From positions 59,905,080 through 59,969,079 of the forward strand of contig OY292276.1 in NCBI GenBank assembly GCA_958496175.1: a stretch of DNA of 64,000 bases. The letters are read 5' to 3'. Source of the DNA: Sisyra terminalis (Eukaryota; Arthropoda; Insecta; Neuroptera; Sisyridae). The position numbers and the translations under genes are program-made. The notes under the pieces are model-generated. The model searched no databases and was not told where the DNA came from. It was given only the letters and a program-made list of their open reading frames with translations. Below are positions 36,777-50,299 of this stretch, piece after piece (within the stretch, counting starts at the first letter, position 1; each line of letters begins with the position of its first letter).

Positions 36777-39700
36777 TTGGTTCGAAAATCATCCCTTATA
36801 TAACCAAGGTACAAGCAATTGTTGAAGAAGCCACGTTCGTCTCTCCCTCTTAGTGGGAAGTGTTCATCCCTTACACGGCCTGTTCATCCCTTTAACGTGG
36901 TTTGTTTGGGGAAAAATTTGCACAGCATGTACAGAGGGACTTATACTTTCGTTTGGCATCCTAAAAAAAAAAATTTTTTATTTGACCATTTTCGTGAAAA
37001 ATCAACGATGGTTAACCCACGGATTTTTTTGACCAAAAATCTTTTTGCCTCGAAACCGAAAAAAATTGTTATATCATCGTTCTAGACATTGTCACGAACC
37101 CGAAACTGCCTTTGGTTCGAAAATCATCCCTTATATAACCAAGGTACAAGCAATTGTTGAAGAAGCCACGTTCGTCTCTCCCTCTTAGTGGGAAGTGTTC
37201 ATCCCTTACACGGCCTGTTCATCCCTTTAACGTGGTTTGTTTGGGGAAAAATTTGCACAGCATGTACAGAGGGACTTATACTTTCGTTTGGCATCCTAAA
37301 AAAAAAATTTTTTTATTTGACCATTTTCGTGAAAAATCAACGATGGTTAACCCACGGATTTTTTTGACCAAAAATCTTTTTGCCTCGAAACCGAAAAAAA
37401 TTGTTATATCATCGTTCTAGACATTGTCACGAACCCGAAACTGCCTTTGGTTCGAAAATCATCCCTTATATAACCAAGGTACAAGCAATTGTTGAAGAAG
37501 CCACGTTCGTCTCTCCCTCTTAGTGGGAAGTGTTCATCCCTTACACGGCCTGTTCATCCCTTTAACGTGGTTTGTTTGGGGAAAAATTTGCACAGCATGT
37601 ACAGAGGGACTTATACTTTCGTTTGGCATCCTAAAAAAAAAATTTTTTTATTTGACCATTTTCGTGAAAAATCAACGATGGTTAACCCACGGTTTTTTTT
37701 GACCAAAAATCTTTTTGCCTCGAAACCGAAAAAAATTGTTATATCATCGTTCTAGACATTGTCACGAACCCGAAACTGCCTTTGGTTCGAAAATCATCCC
37801 TTATATAACCAAGGTACAAGCAATTGTTGAAGAAGCCACGTTCGTCTCTCCCTCTTAGTGGGAAGTGTTCATCCCTTACACGGCCTGTTCATCCCTTTAA
37901 CGTGGTTTGTTTGGGGAAAAATTTGCACAGCATGTACAGAGGGACTTATACTTTCGTTTGGCATCCTAAAAAAAAAATTTTTTTATTTGACCATTTTCGT
38001 GAAAAATCAACGATGGTTAACCCACGGTTTTTTTTGACCAAAAATCTTTTTGCCTCGAAACCGAAAAAAATTATTATATCATCGTTCTAGACATTGTCAC
38101 GAACCCGAAACTGCCTTTGGTTCGAAAATCATCCCTTATATAACCAAGGTACAAGCAATTGTTGAAGAAGCCACGTTCGTCTCTCCCTCTTAGTGGGAAG
38201 TGTTCATCCCTTACACGGCCTGTTCATCCCTTTAACGTGGTTTGTTTGGGGAAAAATTTGCACAGCATGTACAGAGGGACTTATACTTTCGTTTGGCATC
38301 CTAAAAAAAAAATTTTTTTATTTGACCATTTTCGTGAAAAATCAACGATGGTTAACCCACGGTTTTTTTTGACCAAAAATCTTTTTGCCTCGAAACCGAA
38401 AAAAATTGTTATATCATCGTTCTAGACATTGTCACGAACCCGGAACTGCCTTTGGTTCGAAAATCATCCCTTATATAACCAAGGTACAAGCAATTGTTGA
38501 AGAAGCTACGTTCGTCTCTCCCTCTTAGTGGGAAGTGTTCATCCCTTACACGGCCTGTTCATCCCTTTAACGTGGTTTGTTTGGGGAAAAATTTGCACAG
38601 CATGTACAGAGGGACTTATACTTTCGTTTGGCATCCTAAAAAAAAATTTTTTTTATTTGACCATTTTCGTGAAAAATCAACGATGGTTAACCCACGGATT
38701 TTTTTGACCAAAAATCTTTTTGCCTCGAAACCGAAAAAAATTGTTATATCATCGTTCTAGACATTGTCACGAACCCGAAACTGCCTTTGGTTCGAAAATC
38801 ATCCCTTATATAACCAAGGTACAAGCAATTGTTGAAGAAGCCACGTTCGTCTCTCCCTCTTAGTGGGAAGTGTTCATCCCTTACACGGCCTGTTCATCCC
38901 TTTAACGTGGTTTGTTTGGGGAAAAATTTGCACAGCATGTACAGAGGGACTTATACTTTCGTTTGGCATCCTAAAAAAAAATTTTTTTATTTGACCATTT
39001 TCGTGAAAAATCAACGATGGTTAACCCACGGATTTTTTTGACCAAAAATCTTTTTGCCTCGAAACCGAAAAAAATTGTTATATCATCGTTCTAGACATTG
39101 TCACGAACCCGAAACTGCCTTTGGTTCGAAAATCATCCCTTATATAACCAAGGTACAAGCAATTGTTGAAGAAGCCACGTTCGTCTCTCCCTCTTAGTGG
39201 GAAGTGTTCAACCCTTACACGGCCTGTTCATCCCTTTAACGTGGTTTGTTTGGGGAAAAATTTGCACAGCATGTACAGAGGGACTTATACTTTCGTTTGG
39301 CATCCTAAAAAAAAAATTTTTTTATTTGACCATTTTCGTGAAAAATCAACGATGGTTAACCCACGGTTTTTTTTGACCAAAAATCTTTTTGCCTCGAAAC
39401 CGAAAAAAATTGTTATATCATCGTTCTTGACATTGTCACGTACCCGAAACTGCCTTTGGTTCGAAAATCATCCCTTATATAACCAAGGTACAAGCAATTG
39501 TTGAAGAAGCCACGTTCGTCTCTCCCTCTTAGTGGGAAGTGTTCATCCCTTACACGGCCTGTTCATCCCTTTAACGTGGTTTGTTTGGGGAAAAATTTGC
39601 ACAGCATGTACAGAGGGACTTATACTTTCGTTTGGCATCCTAAAAAAAAATTTTTTTATTTGACCATTTTCGTGAAAAATCAACGATGGTTAACCCACGG

Positions 39701-42700
39701 TTTTTTTTGACCAAAAATCTTTTTGCCTCGAAACCGAAAAAAATTGTTATATCATCGTTCTAGACATTGTCACGAACCCGGAACTGCCTTTGGTTCGAAA
39801 ATCATCCCTTATATAACCAAGGTACAAGCAATTGTTGAAGAAGCTACGTTCGTCTCTCCCTCTTAGTGGGAAGTGTTCATCCCTTACACGGCCTGTTCAT
39901 CCCTTTAACGTGGTTTGTTTGGGGAAAAATTTGCACAGCATGTACAGAGGGACTTATACTTTCGTTTGGCATCCTAAAAAAAAATTTTTTTTATTTGACC
40001 ATTTTCGTGAAAAATCAACGATGGTTAACCCACGGATTTTTTTGACCAAAAATCTTTTTGCCTCGAAACCGAAAAAAATTGTTATATCATCGTTCTAGAC
40101 ATTGTCACGAACCCGAAACTGCCTTTGGTTCGAAAATCATCCCTTATATAACCAAGGTACAAGCAATTGTTGAAGAAGCCACGTTCGTCTCTCCCTCTTA
40201 GTGGGAAGTGTTCATCCCTTACACAGCCTGTTCATCCCTTTAACGTGGTTTGTTTGGGGAAAAATTTGCACAGCATGTACAGAGGGACTTATACTTTCGT
40301 TTGGCATCCTAAAAAAAAAATTTTTTTATTTGACCATTTTCGTGAAAAATCAACGATGGTTAACCCACGGTTTTTTTTGACCAAAAATCTTTTTGCCTCG
40401 AAACCGAAAAAAATTGTTATATCATCGTTCTTGACATTGTCACGTACCCGAAACTGCCTTTGGTTCGAAAATCATCCCTTATATAACCAAGGTACAAGCA
40501 ATTGTTGAAGAAGCCACGTTCGTCTCTCCCTCTTAGTGGGAAGTGTTCATCCCTTACACGGCCTGTTCATCCCTTTAACGTGGTTTGTTTGGGGAAAAAT
40601 TTGCACAGCATGTACAGAGGGACTTATACTTTCGTTTGGCATCCTAAAAAAAAATTTTTTTATTTGACCATTTTCGTGAAAAATCAACGATGGTTAACCC
40701 ACGGTTTTTTTTGACCAAAAATCTTTTTGCCTCGAAACCGAAAAAAATTGTTATATCATCGTTCTAGACATTGTCACGAACCCGGAACTGCCTTTGGTTC
40801 GAAAATCATCCCTTATATAACCAAGGTACAAGCAATTGTTGAAGAAGCTACGTTCGTCTCTCCCTCTTAGTGGGAAGTGTTCATCCCTTACACGGCCTGT
40901 TCATCCCTTTAACGTGGTTTGTTTGGGGAAAAATTTGCACAGCATGTACAGAGGGACTTATACTTTCGTTTGGCATCCTAAAAAAAAAATTTTTTTATTT
41001 GACCATTTTCGTGAAAAATCAACGATGGTTAACCCACGGATTTTTTTGACCAAAAATCTTTTTGCCTCGAAACCGAAAAAAATTGTTATATCATCGTTCT
41101 AGACATTGTCACGAACCCGAAACTGCCTTTGGTTCGAAAATCATCCCTTATATAACCAAGGTACAAGCAATTGTTGAAGAAGCCACGTTCGTCTCTCCCT
41201 CTTAGTGGGAAGTGTTCATCCCTTACACGGCCTGTTCATCCCTTTAACGTGGTTTGTTTGGGGAAAAATTTGCACAGCATGTACAGAGGGACTTATACTT
41301 TCGTTTGGCATCCTAAAAAAAAAATTTTTTTATTTGACCATTTTCGTGAAAAATCAACGATGGTTAACCCACGGATTTTTTTGACCAAAAATCTTTTTGC
41401 CTCGAAACCGAAAAAAATTGTTATATCATCGTTCTAGACATTGTCACGAACCCGAAACTGCCTTTGGTTCGAAAATCATCCCTTATATAACCAAGGTACA
41501 AGCAATTGTTGAAGAAGCCACGTTCGTCTCTCCCTCTTAGTGGGAAGTGTTCATCCCTTACACGGCCTGTTCATCCCTTTAACGTGGTTTGTTTGGGGAA
41601 AAATTTGCACAGCATGTACAGAGGGACTTATACTTTCGTTTGGCATCCTAAAAAAAAAATTTTTTTATTTGACCATTTTCGTGAAAAATCAACGATGGTT
41701 AACCCACGGATTTTTTTGACCAAAAATCTTTTTGCCTCGAAACCGAAAAAAATTGTTATATCATCGTTCTAGACATTGTCACGAACCCGGAACTGCCTTT
41801 GGTTCGAAAATCATCCCTTATATAACCAAGGTACAAGCAATTGTTGAAGAAGCCACGTTCGTCTCTCCCTCTTAGTGGGAAGTGTTCATCCCTTACACGG
41901 CCTGTTCATCCCTTTAACGTGGTTTGTTTGGGGAAAAATTTGCACAGCATGTACAGAGGGACTTATACTTTCGTTTGGCATCCTAAAAAAAAAATTTTTT
42001 TATTTGACCATTTTCGTGAAAAATCAACGATGGTTAACCCACGGATTTTTTTGACCAAAAATCTTTTTGCCTCGAAACCGAAAAAAATTGTTATATCATC
42101 GTTCTAGACATTGTCACGAACCCGGAACTGCCTTTGGTTCGAAAATCATCCCTTATATAACCAAGGTACAAGCAATTGTTGAAGAAGCTACGTTCGTCTC
42201 TCCCTCTTAGTGGGAAGTGTTCATCCCTTACACGGCCTGTTCATCCCTTTAACGTGGTTTGTTTGGGGAAAAATTTGCACAGCATGTACAGAGGGACTTA
42301 TACTTTCGTTTGGCATCCTAAAAAAAAAATTTTTTTATTTGACCATTTTCGTGAAAAATCAACGATGGTTAACCCACGGATTTTTTTGACCAAAAATCTT
42401 TTTGCCTCGAAACCGAAAAAAATTGTTATATCATCGTTCTAGACATTGTCACGAACCCGAAACTGCCTTTGGTTCGAAAATCATCCCTTATATAACCAAG
42501 GTACAAGCAATTGTTGAAGAAGCCACGTTCGTCTCTCCCTCTTAGTGGGAAGTGTTCATCCCTTACACGGCCTGTTCATCCCTTTAACGTGGTTTGTTTG
42601 GGGAAAAATTTGCACAGCATGTACAGAGGGACTTATACTTTCGTTTGGCATCCTAAAAAAAAAATTTTTTTATTTGACCATTTTCGTGAAAAATCAACGA

Positions 42701-43138
42701 TGGTTAACCCACGGATTTTTTTGACCAAAAATCTTTTTGCCTCGAAACCGAAAAAAATTGTTATATCATCGTTCTAGACATTGTCACGAACCCGGAACTG
42801 CCTTTGGTTCGAAAATCATCCCTTATATATCCAAGGTACAAGCAATTGTTGAAGAAGCCACGTTCGTCTCTCCCTCTTAGTGGGAAGTGTTCATCCCTTA
42901 CACGGCCTGTTCATCCCTTTAACGTGGTTTGTTTGGGGAAAAATTTGCACAGCATGTACAGAGGGACTTATACTTTCGTTTGGCATCCTAAAAAAAAAAT
43001 TTTTTTATTTGACCATTTTCGTGAAAAATCAACGATGGTTAACCCACGGATTTTTTTGACCAAAAATCTTTTTGCCTCGAAACCGAAAAAAATTGTTATA
43101 TCATCGTTCTAGACATTGTCACGAACCCGGAACTGCCT

Positions 43139-44142
43139 TTGGTTCGAAAATCATCCCTTATATAACCAAGGTACAAGCAATTGTTGAAGAAGCCACGTTC
43201 GTCTCTCCCTCTTAGTGGGAAGTGTTCATCCCTTACACGGCCTGTTCATCCCTTTAACGTGGTTTGTTTGGGGAAAAATTTGCACAGCATGTACAGAGGG
43301 ACTTATACTATCGATTGGCATCCTAAAAAAAAATTTTTTTATTTGACCATTTTCGTGAAAAATCAACGATGGTTAACCCACGGATTTTTTTGACCAAAAA
43401 TCTTTTTGCCTCGAAACCGAAAAAAATTGTTATATCATCGTTCTAGACATTGTCACGAACCCGGAACTGCCTTTGGTTCGAAAATCATCCCTTATATAAC
43501 CAAGGTACAAGCAATTGTTGAAGAAGCCACGTTCGTCTCTCCCTCTTAGTGGGAAGTGTTCATCCCTTACACGGCCTGTTCATCCCTTTAACGTGGTTTG
43601 TTTGGGGAAAAATTTGCACAGCATGTACAGAGGGACTTATACTTTCGTTTGGCATCCTAAAAAAAAAATTTTTTTATTTGACCATTTTCGTGAAAAATCA
43701 ACGATGGTTAACCCACGGATTTTTTTGACCAAAAATCTTTTTGCCTCGAAACCGAAAAAAATTGTTATATCATCGTTCTAGACATTGTCACGAACCCGGA
43801 ACTGCCTTTGGTTCGAAAATCATCCCTTATATAACCAAGGTACAAGCAATTGTTGAAGAAGCCACGTTCGTCTCTCCCTCTTAGTGGGAAGTGTTCATCC
43901 CTTACACGGCCTGTTCATCCCTTTAACGTGGTTTGTTTGGGGAAAAATTTGCACAGCATGTACAGAGGGACTTATACTTTCGTTTGGCATCCTAAAAAAA
44001 AAATTTTTTTATTTGACCATTTTCGTGAAAAATCAACGATGGTTAACCCACGGATTTTTTTGACCAAAAATCTTTTTGCCTCGAAACCGAAAAAAATTGT
44101 TATATCATCGTTCTAGACATTGTCACGAACCCGGAACTGCCT
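43139..44142. repeat. Region with two extra monomers in copy A relative to B
   Basis: Downstream of the shared CCTTATATATCC monomer (42821 and 58216), copy A has three monomers (starts 43139, 43473 and 43808) before the TTTTGCCCAAAA monomer at 44143. Copy B has only one (58534) before its counterpart at 58869. The offset changes from 15,395 to 14,726 bp, a 669-bp difference. One of the extra A monomers carries a private CTATCGATTGG near 43308 that is not found in B. Confidence 0.85.
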
Positions 44143-46150
44143 TTGGTTCGAAAATCATCCCTTATATAACCAAGGTACAAGCAATTGTTGAAGAAGCCAC
44201 GTTCGTCTCTCCCTCTTAGTGGGAAGTGTTCATCCCTTACACGGCCTGTTCATCCCTTTAACGTGGTTTGTTTGGGGAAAAATTTGCACAGCATGTACAG
44301 AGGGACTTATACTTTCGTTTGGCATCCTAAAAAAAAAATTTTTTTATTTGACCATTTTCGTGAAAAATCAACGATGGTTAACCCACGGTTTTTTTTGCCC
44401 AAAAATCTTTTTGCCTCGAAACCGAAAAAAATTGTTATATCATCGTTCTAGACATTGTCACGAACCCGAAACTGCCTTTGGTTCGAAAATCATCCCTTAT
44501 ATAACCAAGGTACAAGCAATTGTTGAAGAAGCCATGTTCGTCTCTCCCTCTTAGTGGGAAGTGTTCATCCCTTACACGGCCTGTTCATCCCTTTAACGTG
44601 GTTTGTTTGGGGAAAAATTTGCACAGCATGTACAGAGGGACTTATACTTTCGTTTGGCATCCTAAAAAAAAATTTTTTTTAATTGACCATTTTCGTGAAA
44701 AATCAACGATGGTTAACCCACGGTTTTTTTTGACCAAAAATTTTTTTGCCCGAAACCGAAAAAAATTGTTATATCATCGTTCTAGACATTGTCACGAACC
44801 CGAAACTGCCTTTGGTTCGAAAATCATCCCTTATATAACCAAGGTACAAGCAATTGTTGAAGAAGCCACGTTCGTCTCTCCCTCTTAGTGGGAAGTGTTC
44901 ATCCCTTACACGGCCTGTTCATCCCTTTAACGTGGTTTGTTTGGGGAAAAATTTGCACAGCATGTACAGAGGGACTTATACTTTCGTTTGGCATCCTAAA
45001 AAAAAAATTTTTTTATTTGACCATTTTCGTGAAAAATCAACGATGGTTAACCCACGGATTTTTTTGACCAAAAATCTTTTTGCCTCGAAACCGAAAAAAA
45101 TTGTTATATCATCGTTCTAGACATTGTCACGAACCCGGAACTGCCTTTGGTTCGAAAATCATCCCTTATATAACCAAGGTACAAGCAATTGTTGAAGAAG
45201 CCACGTTCGTCTCTCCCTCTTAGTGGGAAGTGTTCATCCCTTACACGGCCTGTTCATCCCTTTAACGTGGTTTGTTTGGGGAAAAATTTGCACAGCATGT
45301 ACAGAGGGACTTATACTTTCGTTTGGCATCCTAAAAAAAAAATTTTTTTATTTGACCATTTTCGTGAAAAATCAACGATGGTTAACCCACGGTTTTTTTT
45401 GCCCAAAAATCTTTTTGCCTCGAAACCGAAAAAAATTGTTATATCATCGTTCTAGACATTGTCACGAACCCGAAACTGCCTTTGGTTCGAAAATCATCCC
45501 TTATATAACCAAGGTACAAGCAATTGTTGAAGAAGCCATGTTCGTCTCTCCCTCTTAGTGGGAAGTGTTCATCCCTTACACGGCCTGTTCATCCCTTTAA
45601 CGTGGTTTGTTTGGGGAAAAATTTGCACAGCATGTACAGAGGGACTTATACTTTCGTTTGGCATCCTAAAAAAAAATTTTTTTTAATTGACCATTTTCGT
45701 GAAAAATCAACGATGGTTAACCCACGGTTTTTTTTGACCAAAAATTTTTTTGCCCGAAACCGAAAAAAATTGTTATATCATCGTTCTAGACATTGTCACG
45801 AACCCGAAACTGCCTTTGGTTCGAAAATCATCCCTTATATAACCAAGGTACAAGCAATTGTTGAAGAAGCCACGTTCGTCTCTCCCTCTTAGTGGGAAGT
45901 GTTCATCCCTTACACGGCCTGTTCATCCCTTTAACGTGGTTTGTTTGGGGAAAAATTTGCACAGCATGTACAGAGGGACTTATACTTTCGTTTGGCATCC
46001 TAAAAAAAAATTTTTTTTATTTGACCATTTTCGTGATAAATCAACGATGGTTAACCCACGGTTTTTTTTGACCAAAAATTTTTTTGCCCGAAACCGAAAA
46101 AAATTGTTATATCATCGTTCTAGACATTGTCACGAACCCGAAACTGCCTT
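44143..46150. repeat. Nested 3-monomer tandem duplication (~1,004 bp) in copy A
   Basis: The three-monomer string with TTTTGCCCAAAA (near 44393), GCCATGTTCG with GCCCGAAACC (near 44531 and 44747) and a CGGATTTTTT monomer recurs at +1,004 bp. In the second copy TTTTGCCC lies near 45397 and GCCATGTTCG near 45535. The third monomers differ: CGGATTTTTT at 44812, but GATAAATCAACG with GCCCGAAACC at 45816. The same arrangement exists in copy B, so this small duplication predates the large one. Confidence 0.85.
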
Positions 46151-49100
46151 TGGTTCGAAAATCATCCCTTATATAACCAAGGTACAAGCAATTGTTGAAG
46201 AAGCCACGTTCGTCTCTCCCTCTTAGTGGGAAGTGTTCATCCCTTACACGGCCTGTTCATCCCTTTAACGTGGTTTGTTTGGGAAAAATTTGCACAGCAT
46301 GTACAGAGGGACTTATACTTTCGTTTGGCATCCTAAAAAAAAATTTTTTTATTTGACCATTTTCGTGAAAAATCAACGATGGTTAACCCACGGATTTTTT
46401 TGACCAAAAATCTTTTTGCCTCGAAACCGAAAAAAATTGTTATATCATCGTTCTAGACATTGTCACGAACCCGAAACTGCCTTTGGTTCGAAAATCATCC
46501 CTTATATAACCAAGGTACAAGCAATTGTTGAAGAAGCCACGTTCGTCTCTCCCTCTTAGTGGGAAGTGTTCATCCCTTACACGGCCTGTTCATCCCTTTA
46601 ACGTGGTTTGTTTGGGGAAAAATTCGCACAGCATGTACAGAGGGACTTATACTTTCGTTTGGCATCCTAAAAAAAAAATTTTTTTATTTGACCATTTTCG
46701 TGAAAAATCAACGATGGTTAACCCACGGATTTTTTTGACCAAAAATCTTTTTGCCTCGAAACCGAAAAAAATTGTTATATCATCGTTCTAGACATTGTCA
46801 CGAACCCGAAACTGCCTTTGGTTCGAAAATCATCCCTTATATAACCAAGGTACAAGCAATTGTTGAAGAAGCCACGTTCGTCTCTCCCTCTTAGTGGGAA
46901 GTGTTCATCCCTTACACGGCCTGTTCATCCCTTTAACGAGGTTTGTTTGGGGAAAAATTTGCACAGCATGTACAGAGGGACTTATACTTTCGTTTGGCAT
47001 CCTAAAAAAAAATTTTTTTTATTTGACCATTTTCGTGATAAATCAACGATGGTTAACCCACGGTTTTTTTTGACCAAAAATTTTTTTGCCCGAAACCGAA
47101 AAAAATTGTTATATCATCGTTCTAGACATTGTCACGAACCCGAAACTGCCTTTGGTTCGAAAATCATCCCTTATATAACCAAGGTACAAGCAATTGTTGA
47201 AGAAGCCACGTTCGTCTCTCCCTCTTAGTGGGAAGTGTTCATCCCTTACACGGCCTGTTCATCCCTTTAACGTGGTTAATTTGGGGAAAAATTCGCACAG
47301 CATGTACAGAGGGACTTATACTTTCGTTTGGCATCCTAAAAAAAAAATTTTTTTATTTGACCATTTTCGTGAAAAATCAACGATGGTTAACCCACGGATT
47401 TTTTTGACCAAAAATCTTTTTGCCTCGAAACCGAAAAAAATTGTTATATCATCGTTCTAGACATTGTCACGAACCCGAAACTGCCTTTGGTTCGAAAATC
47501 ATCCCTTATATAACCAAGGTACAAGCAATTGTTGAAGAAGCCACGTTCGTCTCTCCCTCTTAGTGGGAAGTGTTCATCCCTTACACGGCCTGTTCATCCC
47601 TTTAACGTGGTTTGTTTGGGGAAAAATTTGCACAGCATGTACAGAGGGACTTATACTTTCGTTTGGCATCCTAAAAAAAAAATTTTTTTATTTGACCATT
47701 TTCGTGAAAAATCAACGATGGTTAACCCACGGATTTTTTTGACCAAAAATCTTTTTGCCTCGAAACCGAAAAAAATTGTTATATCATCGTTCTAGACATT
47801 GTCACGAACCCGAAACTGCCTTTGGTTCGAAAATCATCCCTTATATAACCAAGGTACAAGCAATTGTTGAAGAAGCCACGTTCGTCTCTCCCTCTTAGTG
47901 GGAAGTGTTCATCCCTTACACGGCCTGTTCATCCCTTTAACGTGGTTTGTTTGGGGAAAAATTCGCACAGCATGTACAGAGGGACTTATACTTTCGTTTG
48001 GCATCCTAAAAAAAAAATTTTTTTATTTGACCATTTTCGTGAAAAATCAACGATGGTTAACCCACGGATTTTTTTGACCAAAAATCTTTTTGCCTCGAAA
48101 CCGAAAAAAATTGTTATATCATCGTTCTAGACATTGTCACGAACCCGAAACTGCCTTTGGTTCGAAAATCATCCCTTATATAACCAAGGTACAAGCAATT
48201 GTTGAAGAAGCCACGTTCGTCTCTCCCTCTTAGTGGGAAGTGTTCATCCCTTACACGGCCTGTTCATCCCTTTAACGTGGTTTGTTTGGGGAAAAATTTG
48301 CACAGCATGTACAGAGGGACTTATACTTTCGTTTGGCATCCTAAAAAAAAAATTTTTTTATTTGACCATTTTCGTGAAAAATCAACGATGGTTAACCCAC
48401 GGATTTTTTTGACCAAAAATCTTTTTGCCTCGAAACCGAAAAAAATTGTTATATCATCGTTCTAGACATTGTCACGAACCCGAAACTGCCTTTGGTTCGA
48501 AAATCATCCCTTATATAACCAAGGTACAAGCAATTGTTGAAGAAGCCACGTTCGTCTCTCCCTCTTAGTGGGAAGTGTTCATCCCTTACACGGCCTGTTC
48601 ATCCCTTTAACGTGGTTTGTTTGGGGAAAAATTTGCACAGCATGTACAGAGGGACTTATACTTTCGTTTGGCATCCTAAAAAAAAATTTTTTTATTTGAC
48701 CATTTTCGTGAAAAATCAACGATGGTTAACCCACGGATTTTTTTGACCAAAAATCTTTTTGCCTCGAAACCGAAAAAAATTGTTATATCATCGTTCTAGA
48801 CATTGTCACGAACCCGAAACTGCCTTTGGTTCGAAAATCATCCCTTATATAACCAAGGTACAAGCAATTGTTGAAGAAGCCACGTTCGTCTCTCCCTCTT
48901 AGTGGGAAGTGTTCATCCCTTACACGGCCTGTTCATCCCTTTAACGTGGTTTGTTTGGGGAAAAATTTGCACAGCATGTACAGAGGGACTTATACTTTCG
49001 TTTGGCATCCTAAAAAAAAAATTTTTTTATTTGACCATTTTCGTGAAAAATCAACGATGGTTAACCCACGGATTTTTTTGACCAAAAATCTTTTTGCCTC

Positions 49101-50299
49101 GAAACCGAAAAAAATTGTTATATCATCGTTCTAGACATTGTCACGAACCCGAAACTGCCTTTGGTTCGAAAATCATCCCTTATATAACCAAGGTACAAGC
49201 AATTGTTGAAGAAGCCACGTTCGTCTCTCCCTCTTAGTGGGAAGTGTTCATCCCTTACACGGCCTGTTCATCCCTTTAACGTGGTTTGTTTGGGGAAAAA
49301 TTTGCACAGCATGTACAGAGGGACTTATACTTTCGTTTGGCATCCTAAAAAAAAAATTTTTTTATTTGACCATTTTCGTGAAAAATCAACGATGGTTAAC
49401 CCACGGATTTTTTTGACCAAAAATCTTTTTGCCTCGAAACCGAAAAAAATTGTTATATCATCGTTCTAGACATTGTCACGAACCCGAAACTGCCTTTGGT
49501 TCGAAAATCATCCCTTATATAACCAAGGTACAAGCAATTGTTGAAGAAGCCACGTTCGTCTCTCCCTCTTAGTGGGAAGTGTTCATCCCTTACACGGCCT
49601 GTTCATCCCTTTAACGTGGTTTGTTTGGGGAAAAATTTGCACAGCATGTACAGAGGGACTTATACTTTCGTTTGGCATCCTAAAAAAAAATTTTTTTATT
49701 TGACCATTTTCGTGAAAAATCAACGATGGTTAACCCACGGATTTTTTTGACCAAAAATCTTTTTGCCTCGAAACCGAAAAAAATTGTTATATCATCGTTC
49801 TAGACATTGTCACGAACCCGAAACTGCCTTTGGTTCGAAAATCATCCCTTATATAACCAAGGTACAAGCAATTGTTGAAGAAGCCACGTTCGTCTCTCCC
49901 TCTAAGTGGGAAGTGTTCATCCCTTACACGGCCTGTTCATCCCTTTAACGTGGTTTGTTTGGGGAAAAATTTGCACAGCATGTACAGAGGGACTTATACT
50001 TTCGTTTGGCATCCTAAAAAAAAAATTTTTTTATTTGACCATTTTCGTGAAAAATCAACGGTGGTTAACCCACGGTTTTTTTTGACCAAAAATTTTTTTG
50101 CCTCGAAACCGAAAAAAATTGTTATATCATCGTTCTAGACATTGTCACGAACCCGAAACTGCCTTTGGTTCGAAAATCATCCCTTATATAACCAAGGTAC
50201 AAGCAATTGTTGAAGAAGCCACGTTCGTCTCTCCCTCTTAGTGGGAAGTGTTCATCCCTTACACGGCCTGTTCATCCCTTTAACGTGGTTTGTTTGGGG

